Shown: positions 1 through 9,073 of the stretch, piece by piece
Layout: the number at the start of each line of letters is the position of its first letter
Position numbering within the stretch: the first letter of the stretch is position 1
Assembly (NCBI RefSeq): GCF_000018605.1
Contig: NC_010003.1
Coordinates: forward strand, 372,001 to 436,000
DNA: 64,000 bases
DNA from: Petrotoga mobilis SJ95
Lineage (GTDB): Bacteria > Thermotogota > Thermotogae > Petrotogales > Petrotogaceae
Reading direction: 5' to 3'
Notes under the pieces: generated by a model
Database searches by the model: none
Seen by the model: only the letters and a program-made list of their open reading frames with translations
Told to the model about the DNA's origin: nothing
Made by a program: the position numbers and the translations under genes

Positions 1-37
1 CACGCCTTTTTTTAAGATGTATTCCGAGGATTGCCTT

Positions 38-574
38 CTACTCAGAGAAATTATTTGAAGAGCCTTTTGTAACTTCATTTTTCTTCATTTCCTCCAATTT
101 TTTCAACGTTTTATCCGGTAAGAATTCGTAAAATTTTTCTGTAAGATGGTAGTATGCACGGTTTTTCTTTTTACTTTTTTTAATTAAATCGTATTCCATT
201 AACTTCTTTAGTTGGTAATAACTATTTTTACCTCTGATTTGTTCTATTTCAACAATCCTGCTATCTCCATTCATAAACAGTATAGCTAATACTTCGAATT
301 GAGTTTGTGTTAACTCTAATTTTCGAGGATTTGGAAAGATCATAGATTTTATTTCTGGTTTTATTTCAAATCTGTATTTGTTGCCGTTTTTTATCAATTC
401 CACACCGTGTTGGTCGCCCATATAATGCAATTCTATTTCTTCAAGATAGTGCCTCAATTCTTCTTCTTTTATCTTTAAACGCTTGGAAATCTCTTTGAAA
501 GATACACCGTTAGGAGTTGAAAAAATTAATGCTTCTATCATTCGAATTTCTACATCTATTTTACTTTCAGCCAT
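38..574 (-). CDS. scpB: Segregation and condensation protein B
   Basis: ScpB is the winged-helix kleisin partner of the bacterial SMC-ScpAB condensin, which compacts and segregates the chromosome in the cytoplasm. The 178-residue protein opens with the typical start (MIEALIFSTPNGVSFKEISK) and reads as two winged-helix domains, roughly residues 8-85 and 88-155, followed by a charged low-complexity tail. The length matches the family. It overlaps the end of scpA by 8 bp and is the third gene after trpS and scpA on the minus strand, so the two condensin subunits are co-translated. Positions 1-37 downstream hold only the beginning of the next intergenic stretch or gene and nothing I can name. Confidence 0.9.
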   Translation of the reverse strand: MAESKIDVEIRMIEALIFSTPNGVSFKEISKRLKIKEEELRHYLEEIELHYMGDQHGVELIKNGNKYRFEIKPEIKSMIFPNPRKLELTQTQFEVLAILFMNGDSRIVEIEQIRGKNSYYQLKKLMEYDLIKKSKKKNRAYYHLTEKFYEFLPDKTLKKLEEMKKNEVTKGSSNNFSE

Positions 575-1250
575 TCAAATCACTTCCAAGATTTTGCGAA
601 CTAAGTTTAATAAAGAGACCTTTTTCATATTTGAAAAAACCACGGTTTACCAAAATTAGGGAAGCTAAAAACATTACCAAAAAATTCATCTTTTTATGTT
701 GAGAATATTCGAAAAGATCTAGAATATTAAATTCATCCTTTTTTTCTAGCATTTCTATCGCATCTTCAACACGATAAGTATCTCGGATAATTTCGAGTTT
801 TTTTTGTTTTGTAATGTAATCATCGAAGAACTTTACTAACTGATTTTCAATGATCTCTTTTTCTATTGAAGCCTTATTCTTTACTCTAATAGTTTTTTTC
901 TTATCTTCACCAAAATCTTTTTTTATGATCTCTTGAGCTTTTTTGATAACGTCATAATTTTCAATGGTCTCATATATGATCTCTCTATGTTTTCTAAATT
1001 CTTTATCGTTATTGGAATTTGGGAGAAGCTCTTTGGACTTCAAAAAAGTCAAATAAGATGCTAGTTCTAAAAATTCTCCTATGGAGTTTAGGTCATTGAA
1101 GTTATCGTTGACGTAATCAACGAATATATCTGAGATATAACTGACAGATATTTTTCTAACTTCAATCTTTTTTTCTTTTATTAATTCAACGAGTTTAAAA
1201 AAAGGGCCAGAAAATATGTCTAATTTTATATCAACATAGTTAAAGTTAAT
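567..1250 (-). CDS. scpA: Segregation and condensation protein A (kleisin), non-canonical start
   Basis: ScpA is the kleisin that bridges the SMC heads and binds ScpB. Reading only from standard start codons gives 161 residues beginning at a TTG (1052), inside the conserved N-terminal domain. The frame stays open upstream to the trpS stop and encodes the expected ScpA N-terminus (YVDIKLDIFSGPFFKLVELI). No ATG, GTG or TTG lies in that stretch. An AAGGAGG at 1265-1259 overlaps the trpS stop and points to ATT at 1250 (8 nt spacing) or ATA at 1253 (5 nt). From ATT the protein has 227 residues, close to family length. I infer initiation at ATT or ATA. A sequencing error is the alternative, but none of the frame is broken. 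Confidence 0.85.
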   Translation of the reverse strand: MNFNYVDIKLDIFSGPFFKLVELIKEKKIEVRKISVSYISDIFVDYVNDNFNDLNSIGEFLELASYLTFLKSKELLPNSNNDKEFRKHREIIYETIENYDVIKKAQEIIKKDFGEDKKKTIRVKNKASIEKEIIENQLVKFFDDYITKQKKLEIIRDTYRVEDAIEMLEKKDEFNILDLFEYSQHKKMNFLVMFLASLILVNRGFFKYEKGLFIKLSSQNLGSDLNG

Positions 1251-1263
1251 TATACGTTCCTCC

Positions 1264-2241
1264 TTACCATCTTAAATGTAAACTCTCTCTAACCTCTTGC
1301 ATAGTTTGGCTGGCAACCTTTCTTGCCTTTTCGTTCCCATCTTCAGCTATTTCTATTGCATCTTCCACAGAAGTAGAAGCTAATTTATCCCAAACTGGTT
1401 CAAGTCTTTCTTTCATGTTTTTGATCAACAACTTTTTACAGTCAACACACCCGATCCCGGCTGTGGTGCAACCATTCCACACCCAATCTTTTTCATCTTG
1501 AGATTTAGTAAATGCCTTATGGTAATCCCACACGGGGCATTTTTCAGGATTACCAGGATCTGTTCTTCTTATCCTTGCTGGATCGGTCATCATGGGCAAA
1601 ATTTTCTCTTTCAACTCTTTCTCGTTAGTTTCTATGTTTATAACATTACCGTAGCTTTTAGACATTTTTCTTCCATCTGTACCAGGGAGTTTCGGCACTT
1701 TGGAAATAATCGGTTGTGGTTCAGGAAATATTTCTTTGTACTTCATATTAAACTTTCTGGCGATTTCTCGCGTGAATTCCAAATGGTAAATTTGGTCTTC
1801 ACCAACAGGCACACTATCCCCTTTATATATCAAAATATCTGCAGCTTGTAAAACGGGGTATCCCAAAAAGCCTAAGTTAGTTAAATCTCTAGTTGATATG
1901 TTGCTTATTTGTTCTTTATAGGTTGGTATTCTTTCCAGTCGTGAAACAGATGCTATCATGCTAAAAATTAAATAAAGTTCTGCGTGTTCTTTTATGGCTG
2001 ATTGAACAAATAAAACGCTTTTTTTAGGATCCAGTCCTACAGCCACATAATGCCTTATTATATCAAAAGTAGAAGGTTGTATTATTTCAGGTGTATCATA
2101 ATGAGAGGTCAAAGCATGCCAATCAGCGACGAAGAAAAAATTTTTGTCTGATTTATTTTGAATCTCTACCCAATTTTCTAAGGTCACAAAGTTTCCTATG
2201 TGTAATTTACCTGTAGCTCTCATTCCACTTAGAACGGTCAT
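1264..2241 (-). CDS. trpS: Tryptophanyl-tRNA synthetase with 4Fe-4S motif
   Basis: This class I synthetase charges tRNA-Trp in the cytoplasm. At 325 residues it is the normal bacterial length. The HIGH-type signature is TGKLHIGNF (about residues 10-18) and the KMSKS loop is present as GRKMSKS. Near the C-terminal anticodon region lie Cys235, Cys258, Cys265 and Cys268. This spacing, C-x22-C-x6-C-x2-C, is the one described for the iron-sulfur TrpRS of Thermotoga maritima. The gene leads the trpS-scpA-scpB run, has a good SD (GGAGGTAAG), and its stop codon overlaps the SD of scpA. An extended -10 promoter lies 40-50 nt upstream. Confidence 0.97.
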   Translation of the reverse strand: MTVLSGMRATGKLHIGNFVTLENWVEIQNKSDKNFFFVADWHALTSHYDTPEIIQPSTFDIIRHYVAVGLDPKKSVLFVQSAIKEHAELYLIFSMIASVSRLERIPTYKEQISNISTRDLTNLGFLGYPVLQAADILIYKGDSVPVGEDQIYHLEFTREIARKFNMKYKEIFPEPQPIISKVPKLPGTDGRKMSKSYGNVINIETNEKELKEKILPMMTDPARIRRTDPGNPEKCPVWDYHKAFTKSQDEKDWVWNGCTTAGIGCVDCKKLLIKNMKERLEPVWDKLASTSVEDAIEIAEDGNEKARKVASQTMQEVRESLHLRW

Positions 2242-2283
2242 CTCTTACCTCCGTTTATTATTTATTTTTTGGGGTCTTTAGCT

Positions 2284-2292
2284 ATTATAGCA
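2284..2292 (-). promoter_or_regulatory. Extended -10 promoter for trpS-scpA-scpB
   Basis: On the minus strand the sequence TGCTATAAT gives a perfect -10 (2284-2289) preceded by the TGn extension. No good -35 is present at 16-18 nt, which fits an extended -10 promoter. It lies about 45 nt before the trpS start. Confidence 0.55.
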
Positions 2293-2429
2293 TACAATTT
2301 TTGCCAAGGTAATTTAAAATTATATAAAAAGGTTATTCTTTTTATAATTTTTAAGGTATTTCCTTTAGGATACAACAACTTCCATAAAGAACTAATTAAA
2401 TGAATCAATAGTATGACCAAATTATTCGT

Positions 2430-2456
2430 TAAAGTTTTCTTAAGATAAGTCGATAA
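2430..2456 (+). promoter_or_regulatory. Sigma28 (FliA)-type flagellar promoter for fliD
   Basis: The sequence reads TAAAGTTT-N11-GTCGATAA. It matches the classical sigma28 consensus TAAAGTTT-N11-GCCGATAA at 15 of 16 positions with the exact 15-nt spacing between TAAA and the -10. It lies about 38 nt before the fliD start codon. A FliA-dependent late flagellar promoter is what the family biology predicts for the filament cap gene. Confidence 0.85.
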
Positions 2457-2493
2457 TGAATAGGTAAGAAAGAATGTAAAGGAAGTGAAGACT

Positions 2494-4002
2494 ATGGATA
2501 GCAATCCTTATGTTGGTACTTTTCAATTAACCGGCGCCGTTTCCGGAATGGATACACAAGCAATGGTGCAAAAATTAATGGAAGTAGAACAACAACCTTT
2601 AAATAGAACTCAAGAAAAATTTAATACCCTAACCTACAAACAAAATCTTTGGATGGAAGTTGACAACAAATTGGAGGATTTTTATGATTATTTGATCACT
2701 TTCAAATTGAAGAGTAATTTGATCCCAAAAAGTGCCACTTCTTCCGACGAAAGTGTACTAACCGCTACAGCTCCTGCAGATGCCGATAATTCAACTTTTT
2801 ACCTGAAAGTTAATTCTTTGGCTTCTCCTACCGTTCTTTTGGGGGAAAATATTGATTCAACGATTAAAAAAAGTTCAACGATAGGGGATGTTATAGGTAC
2901 AACAGGTGATTCAACTTTTACCATCACAAAAGGAACTAATTCTGATACTATAACTGTTTCAGACAGTGAAACAATACAAAACCTCATAGACAAAATAAAT
3001 GCTTCAATCTTGGGAGTAGAAGCAAAATTTGACGATGCGAACGGTAAATTTTTTATAGTCAACAAAGAAAATGGGAGTATTGATATCAGTGTATCTGCCA
3101 CTTCGGGTTCTAATGGTGAAACCTTAATTACGGCACTGAATTTAAACGGAACAGCTACAGCAGACAGTGATAATACCGTTATGACCCTGGGAAGTTTGGG
3201 ACAGGTTGAATTGTCTTTTGATGGAAGTACAACTATCACCACTTATGACAACTTGACAGAAAACACTTTGAACATTTTCGGTACAACAATCGATTTAAAA
3301 TCAACCTCTAGTGGTTACGTAAAAGTTTCTATAGAACAAGACATAGATAAGAGTGTTGAAAGTATAAAAGAATTTGTCGATAAGTACAACGAAACGATTA
3401 CTTATGTATACGATTTATTGCATGAAGACCAAGTTACCGATAAACCTACAGAAGAGATGACAGAAGAGGATTATATGAAAGGGATGCTAAAAGGAGATAA
3501 TAACCTAGAGAAAATATTTTATAATTTAAGAAATATGGTTTACTCACCTGTAGATATAGAACAGTCTGGTTCTCAATATAATGCGCTTTTTGATATTGGC
3601 ATAACCTCAGGAGATTTAGGGGCTGGTTATGAGAATACAATGAAAGGACTATTGAGCGTCGATGAAGATAAACTTAGAGAGGCTTTGAATACTAATGCTG
3701 AAGATGTTTGGAAGTTGTTTGCAACAAACGATACAACTAATAAAGAATATGGTTACGCTCAATCTGTTCAGAATTATTTGTATGAAGTAACTAAGTTCAA
3801 TGGCTATATAGATCAAATTGCCGGAACGAACGGCACCATAGGTAACGAGATGAGACGACTAGCAAATGAAATGACCAACCTATTAGACAGGCTTCAAAGA
3901 AAAGAAGCACAATATTATGCCCAGTTCTCAGCTATGGAACAAGCCATTCAACAATTGAACGCACAAGGATTGTACATACAAAACGCTTTTTCTAACCAAT
4001 AG
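2494..4002 (+). CDS. fliD: Flagellar filament cap protein FliD (HAP2)
   Basis: FliD caps the tip of the growing flagellum and helps flagellin subunits fold into the filament. The 502-residue protein has the FliD N-terminal domain (FQLTGAVSGMDTQAMVQKLM with a following coiled coil) and the C-terminal domain ending in a coiled coil (about residues 440-495). The middle is rich in Thr, Ser and Gly, as expected for the exposed D2/D3 domains. A GTG at 2485 is in frame, but the SD AAAGGAA at 2478-2484 abuts it and is better spaced for ATG 2494. The gene stands alone between a sigma28-type promoter and a strong terminator. Confidence 0.93.
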   Translation: MDSNPYVGTFQLTGAVSGMDTQAMVQKLMEVEQQPLNRTQEKFNTLTYKQNLWMEVDNKLEDFYDYLITFKLKSNLIPKSATSSDESVLTATAPADADNSTFYLKVNSLASPTVLLGENIDSTIKKSSTIGDVIGTTGDSTFTITKGTNSDTITVSDSETIQNLIDKINASILGVEAKFDDANGKFFIVNKENGSIDISVSATSGSNGETLITALNLNGTATADSDNTVMTLGSLGQVELSFDGSTTITTYDNLTENTLNIFGTTIDLKSTSSGYVKVSIEQDIDKSVESIKEFVDKYNETITYVYDLLHEDQVTDKPTEEMTEEDYMKGMLKGDNNLEKIFYNLRNMVYSPVDIEQSGSQYNALFDIGITSGDLGAGYENTMKGLLSVDEDKLREALNTNAEDVWKLFATNDTTNKEYGYAQSVQNYLYEVTKFNGYIDQIAGTNGTIGNEMRRLANEMTNLLDRLQRKEAQYYAQFSAMEQAIQQLNAQGLYIQNAFSNQ

Positions 4003-4009
4003 ATAAATC

Positions 4010-4045
4010 AATAACCGGTACTGTTTTAAAACAGTACCGGTTATT
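4010..4045 (+). terminator. Rho-independent terminator after fliD
   Basis: A perfect 36-bp palindrome (AATAACCGGTACTGTTTT and its complement) is followed by a T-rich tract to 4058. It sits 8 nt after the fliD stop, between the convergent fliD and rpoC genes. The minus-strand side lacks a clean T-run, so it mainly serves fliD, although the stem could also slow rpoC transcripts. Confidence 0.88.
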
Positions 4046-4068
4046 TTATTTTTACTATTTTTATTTTT

Positions 4069-7000
4069 TTACCCGACAGATTTTTCTTGTGCAGCTTCAG
4101 CTTCTTTTTCAGGTTGAACAACTTCGTAATTTTGATCCGCGTACAACTTCAAACCTGTTCCTGCTGGGATAGGTTGTCCTACTATCACGTTTTCTTTTAA
4201 TCCTTTCAACCTATCTACTTTACCTTCTATAGCTGCCTCTGTTAGTATTTGTACAGTTTGCTGGAATGAAGCAGCTGAAAGCCATCCTTCCCTTTCTAAA
4301 GAAGCCTTTGTGATTCTTAACAACCTACGTTCATATTTTATCGTATCTTTTGGATTTATAAGATATTTTTTGGATGTGCCTACTAGATGAGTTTTACCCT
4401 CTTCAGTTGTAATCTCTTTATATTCTTCATATACTTCAATCTCTTTAATGTTTGTTTCGATAATTTGGTTTAAAATTTCTTCAGTTATCTCTGTTCCTTG
4501 TTCAAAGATCTTATCTTCTTCCTCTTCTTCATCCTCGGCAGGAATTATAACCCTCTTTGCCAATTTTTTACCAACTACTAATTCTCTGTTTTCTGTTATA
4601 TAGGAGTTTTCTTCCAATATTTCCTCGTTGATTTTCTGCACCTTACCATAACTTACTAAATCTCCCGGCATGAAGTCGGTATCTCCACCGTCTATAATTT
4701 CCACTTTGTTGATCATCTGTCTAATTATTATTTCAAAGTGTTTATCATGTATGTCAACACCTTGTTCAGCATATATTTTCTTTATTTCACTTAGCAAATA
4801 ATTTGCCAAAGGTCCTACTCCCAATTCTTTGAGTATATTTCTGGGTTTTATATTCCCGGTTGTTAACCTTTGACCCGCTAGTACTTTATCTCCTTCTTCT
4901 ACAACTGCTTTCGTCCTATAATCAGCTTCATAACTTTCCAATTCTCCATCTGAATTTTCGATTATTATCTTTAATCTTCTTCCTCTCTTGTTTTCAGTAT
5001 CTCTTTCAATGGCTCTTACTATGCCTTTTGTCTTCGAAAATTCACCTTCAGGTCCTTTTGTCTTTTTTCTTGCTTCAAACAATTCTTCAGCTCTTGGTAA
5101 CCCTTGGGTTATATCCGAAGTAGTGGCTATACCACCAGTATGGAATGTTCTCATAGTTAACTGCGTACCTGGTTCACCTATGGATTGTGCAGCAATTATT
5201 CCTACAGCTTCTCCTCTATTGACTAATTTGTAATTCGAAAGATCCATTCCATAACACTTTGCACAAAGACCATTTTCAGACTCGCATGTAAGAGGCGATC
5301 TTATGAAAATAGATGGCCTAACAGTAACCGTTTTTATGCCATGTTTTTCGAGAACTTTAGAAACCTTTAAGTCTATTCTTTCTTGGTATTTAAGCAAAGT
5401 AACTGTTTTTCCATCAATTTCAACTTTAAGATCTTCTCCAGAGTAAACGTAGTCTACTGCAGTATATTCTTTAACATCTAATTTTTGTATGCCGTGCAAG
5501 AATGCTTCTTCTATGGCTTCTTCTGTGATTTCTTCACCTTTTTTGATTAATACCTTACCTTCTACTTGCACATCTTCTAATGATTCTAAGTAGGAATCTT
5601 TTGGCATATCTTCAATTTTTATCGTTTTTTCCTTCGATACAGGAATTTCTTTTACATAATTTGCCAAGAATTGGGCGTCTTTCTCTTTTAAGATTATTCC
5701 TCTTTCATATTTTTTATCTGCTTGGGGATTAAAAATTACTTCCTTTGTTTCAGGATCCAAAACATCTTTAGCTAAAACTCTACCAAATAAGAAGTCTGAA
5801 AGATTTTCAATTTTTGAATCGTCAGCCCAAAGCTCTCTTGCTTCAATACCTTTATCTGTTCCACAATCTTCTTCTGTGATAGTTATGCTTTGAGCAACAT
5901 CTACGAGTCTTCTAGTTAAGTAACCCGCTGTCGATGTTCTTAAAGCTGTATCAGCTGATCCCTTTCTTGAACCGTGTGTTGAGGTAAAAAATTCTAATTC
6001 TGATAACCCATTTTTAAAGTTTGAAGTGATAGGAACTTCAATTATTTTTCCAGATGGATCAGCCATCAATCCTCTCATACCTGCTAATTGTTTCAATTGA
6101 TCTATGTTACCCCTTGCACCAGATTCGATCATCATCCAAATTGGATTGAAAGTGTATTTTCTATACGTTTTCGCTGTTTCTTCTGTAACTTTGGCAGTGG
6201 CGCTTTCCCAAATCTTAATTATTTCTTTGTATCTTTCATTATCCGTCAAATAACCTTCTTCATAAAGCGATTCGATTCTGAGAACTTCTCCTTTAGATTC
6301 TTCTATTAATTCCTCCCTTTTAGGAGAAACTAATACATCACGTATAGATATGGTTAATCCAGATAATGTTGCATAATGGAAACCAAAATCTTTAATACTA
6401 TCTAAAAGATCCGCGGTTCTATCTATTCCATGTTTTTCAAAAGTGTTAAATATCAGCTCTTTTAGATTCTTTTTATCCATTTTTTGTGTATAGTCTCTTA
6501 AATCCTCAGGTACTTCTTCGTTAAAAATTATTTTTCCGATAGTCGTTTTAAGGATACTACCATCTTTATATCTAAACGCAACTGGTTCATGAAGGGGTAA
6601 ATCAGATTTTTTCCATATCAATTTTCCATCTTGAAGATATATATCTGAATCCACTATTTTTAGGTATTCATAAGCATATGTAGCTTCCAAATCTTCGGAG
6701 AATATGTGTTTTACATACCCATTCTTTCCCAATTCAGAAACTTTGGTAGGCACCTTTAGATTTTTGAACTTCTCATCTTCATGCATGGTTAAATAATACG
6801 CACCAGCAATTATATCTTTTCCTGGCATCGACAATGGTTTGCCGTTCGCAGGCGAGATAATATTATATCTTGATAACATTAAAAATTTTGACTCTGCTTG
6901 GGCTATATTGGAAAGGGGAATATGTATAGCCATTTGATCACCGTCAAAATCAGCATTAAACGGTGGACAAACCAAAGGATGTAACCTTATGGCGTTTCCT

Positions 7001-9000
7001 TCTATTAGTTTTGGAATAAAAGCTTGAATAGATACCCTATGTAGGGTAGGTGCCCTGTTTAGGAGAACAGGATGCCCTTTTATAACCTCTTCCAAAACTT
7101 CCCAAGCCTCAGGCATTTCCTTTTCTATTATAGTTTTTTTGAATTTTCTGGCACTTTTACTTGCCACGTTTGAATCTCTTAACAGCTCTGCAAGAACGAA
7201 AGGTTTAAATAGTTCTAAAGCCATCTTTTTTGGTAATCCACATTCATGAATCTTAAGATCAGGTCCAACAGCGATTACAGCTCTACCGGAGTAATCAACC
7301 CTTTTACCTAAAAGGTTCCTTCTAAATCTACCTTTTTTACCTTTCAACAAATCTGTGAGTGATCTTAATGGCCTTCTATTTCTGTCAGTCATTGGTTTAC
7401 CAACACGTCCATTGTAGAAAAGTGAATCCACAGCTTGTTGAAGTATTCTTTTTTCGTTTCTTACGATAATTTCCGGTGCTTCCATTTCTAATAACTTTCT
7501 TAAACGGTTGTTTCTATTTATTACTTTTCTATATAAGTCGTTTAAATCAGTAGCAGCAAACCTTCCTCCATCAATTTGTATTAAAGGTCTCAAATCGGGT
7601 GGTATAACGGGTATAATATTTGTAATTAGCCATTCAGGTTGATTGCCAGATTTGATAAAATCCTTAACTAGTTTCAGTCTTCTTAATATTTTTACACTCT
7701 TCTGACTTTTTCTATCCAATTTTTCTAATTCGGATTCTAATCGAGCTTTTAATACTTCAAGATCGATCTTCGTTAACAATTTTTGAATAGCTTCAGCACC
7801 GTAACCATACTCAAATTTTTCATATCTATTTATTTGAAATATCTTTTCAGTTCCATCTTCTTCCTTTGCAACTAAATCTTTTACACCAAATTCTTGAAGT
7901 TCATTTAACACTTCTTGAGTGATCTTTGTTCCCTTTTCAAATTTCTTTTCGGGAAATTCGATTTCCGATACTAATTCTTTGTCAATTACGTTTTCTCTTT
8001 CTTCCTTAATCTTTGAGTTTAGTACCTTCATTACTTCTTCATAGGCTCTTGCTTCATCTTCTAGTAAAATATCTCCTATTTTTTTATCTATTCTCTTTGC
8101 AAATCTCTTATCTATGTCTGTGATAACTACAATCGGTGTATCCCGCTCAATATCTCTTTCAACTTCTATGGAACCTGGATAGTATTCTAAGAATAAGGAG
8201 TACTCCTTCTGGGTTAGATAATCTTCTTCAAACAAAAATCTATCTGCTAAAGGTGTTCCTTTTTCAACCTCTTGTCCATTCTCTACCATTATTGATGAAC
8301 CTTCAAAAACGGGATACTTTCTTTCAACGCCGGTATCATCTCTTATTATTATCCAATTCAATTCTCTTTCCGTATGTGTTAGTTCTGATTTTATTTCTAC
8401 CTTTCCATCTATATCGGCTACGGGCATACCCTTAACTGAAACTATTTTTACAGCAGGTTCTACCCTTAAATCTAAATATTCATCGTATATTTCATACTCT
8501 CTTTGATACAATATTTCTCCAGGTAAATATCCCAAATTTTCATTTTCAGGACCAGGAAGCGTTAAATAAGCTCTTTCAATAACTCTTTTTGAACCGTAGT
8601 AAATGATATTTTCTAAATCTTTCACACCAATGTTTAGAATGATGGAAAGAATAGATGGAGAAGACTTTAAATACCAAATATGAGAAATAGGTGTTGCCAA
8701 TTCTATATGACCTATCTTTCTTCTCCTAGCTTCTTTGGATTCAACCTTTACACCACATCTTTCACATACTGTTCCTTCATACTTTTTCCCTTTATACTTG
8801 CCACAAGCACATTCGTAATCTTTTACGGGACCAAATATCTTTTCGCAGAATAAACCATCTTTTTCAGGTTTACCTGTTCTGTGATTTAAAGTTTCTGGTT
8901 TTTTAACTTCACCATTTGATGCTTCCAATATACTTTGAGGAGAAGCTATACCTATTTTTATCTTAGCAATCTTTCTTTGAAAGGAAGAAACATTTGCCAA
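4069..9000 (-). CDS. rpoC: DNA-directed RNA polymerase beta' subunit
   Basis: This is the catalytic beta' subunit of RNA polymerase. The active-site loop [10 protein letters not shown] (residues 682-691) supplies the three Mg-binding aspartates. The N-terminal zinc site is Cys64, Cys66, Cys79 and Cys82. The second zinc site is visible as [11 protein letters not shown] plus an upstream CGTDKG. At 1643 residues it exceeds the roughly 1400 of E. coli because of an insertion at about residues 140-450, before the conserved clamp and active-centre core, as in Thermotoga and Thermus. The C-terminus is acidic and Glu/Ala-rich. The gene follows rpoB by 73 nt in the same operon and ends the superoperon against the fliD terminator. 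Confidence 0.98.
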   Translation of the reverse strand: MANVSSFQRKIAKIKIGIASPQSILEASNGEVKKPETLNHRTGKPEKDGLFCEKIFGPVKDYECACGKYKGKKYEGTVCERCGVKVESKEARRRKIGHIELATPISHIWYLKSSPSILSIILNIGVKDLENIIYYGSKRVIERAYLTLPGPENENLGYLPGEILYQREYEIYDEYLDLRVEPAVKIVSVKGMPVADIDGKVEIKSELTHTERELNWIIIRDDTGVERKYPVFEGSSIMVENGQEVEKGTPLADRFLFEEDYLTQKEYSLFLEYYPGSIEVERDIERDTPIVVITDIDKRFAKRIDKKIGDILLEDEARAYEEVMKVLNSKIKEERENVIDKELVSEIEFPEKKFEKGTKITQEVLNELQEFGVKDLVAKEEDGTEKIFQINRYEKFEYGYGAEAIQKLLTKIDLEVLKARLESELEKLDRKSQKSVKILRRLKLVKDFIKSGNQPEWLITNIIPVIPPDLRPLIQIDGGRFAATDLNDLYRKVINRNNRLRKLLEMEAPEIIVRNEKRILQQAVDSLFYNGRVGKPMTDRNRRPLRSLTDLLKGKKGRFRRNLLGKRVDYSGRAVIAVGPDLKIHECGLPKKMALELFKPFVLAELLRDSNVASKSARKFKKTIIEKEMPEAWEVLEEVIKGHPVLLNRAPTLHRVSIQAFIPKLIEGNAIRLHPLVCPPFNADFDGDQMAIHIPLSNIAQAESKFLMLSRYNIISPANGKPLSMPGKDIIAGAYYLTMHEDEKFKNLKVPTKVSELGKNGYVKHIFSEDLEATYAYEYLKIVDSDIYLQDGKLIWKKSDLPLHEPVAFRYKDGSILKTTIGKIIFNEEVPEDLRDYTQKMDKKNLKELIFNTFEKHGIDRTADLLDSIKDFGFHYATLSGLTISIRDVLVSPKREELIEESKGEVLRIESLYEEGYLTDNERYKEIIKIWESATAKVTEETAKTYRKYTFNPIWMMIESGARGNIDQLKQLAGMRGLMADPSGKIIEVPITSNFKNGLSELEFFTSTHGSRKGSADTALRTSTAGYLTRRLVDVAQSITITEEDCGTDKGIEARELWADDSKIENLSDFLFGRVLAKDVLDPETKEVIFNPQADKKYERGIILKEKDAQFLANYVKEIPVSKEKTIKIEDMPKDSYLESLEDVQVEGKVLIKKGEEITEEAIEEAFLHGIQKLDVKEYTAVDYVYSGEDLKVEIDGKTVTLLKYQERIDLKVSKVLEKHGIKTVTVRPSIFIRSPLTCESENGLCAKCYGMDLSNYKLVNRGEAVGIIAAQSIGEPGTQLTMRTFHTGGIATTSDITQGLPRAEELFEARKKTKGPEGEFSKTKGIVRAIERDTENKRGRRLKIIIENSDGELESYEADYRTKAVVEEGDKVLAGQRLTTGNIKPRNILKELGVGPLANYLLSEIKKIYAEQGVDIHDKHFEIIIRQMINKVEIIDGGDTDFMPGDLVSYGKVQKINEEILEENSYITENRELVVGKKLAKRVIIPAEDEEEEEDKIFEQGTEITEEILNQIIETNIKEIEVYEEYKEITTEEGKTHLVGTSKKYLINPKDTIKYERRLLRITKASLEREGWLSAASFQQTVQILTEAAIEGKVDRLKGLKENVIVGQPIPAGTGLKLYADQNYEVVQPEKEAEAAQEKSVG

Positions 9001-9073
9001 TTGAAATCCCTCCTTGAGGGTACATTTTTATTTTACTCTCCGTCAACGTTGAAACTTAGATTCAAGTTATCAA

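Noticed and set aside
567-1052. scpA as a truncated pseudogene
   Set aside because: The full N-terminus is encoded in frame upstream with a perfect SD. Only the start codon is unusual.
2262-2504. Minus-strand 80-codon open frame between trpS and fliD
   Set aside because: It covers the trpS and fliD promoters, has a low-complexity hydrophobic translation, no SD and overlaps the start of fliD.
2799-3242. 147-codon minus-strand frame inside fliD
   Set aside because: Antisense shadow of a real gene with a sigma28 promoter and terminator on the plus strand.
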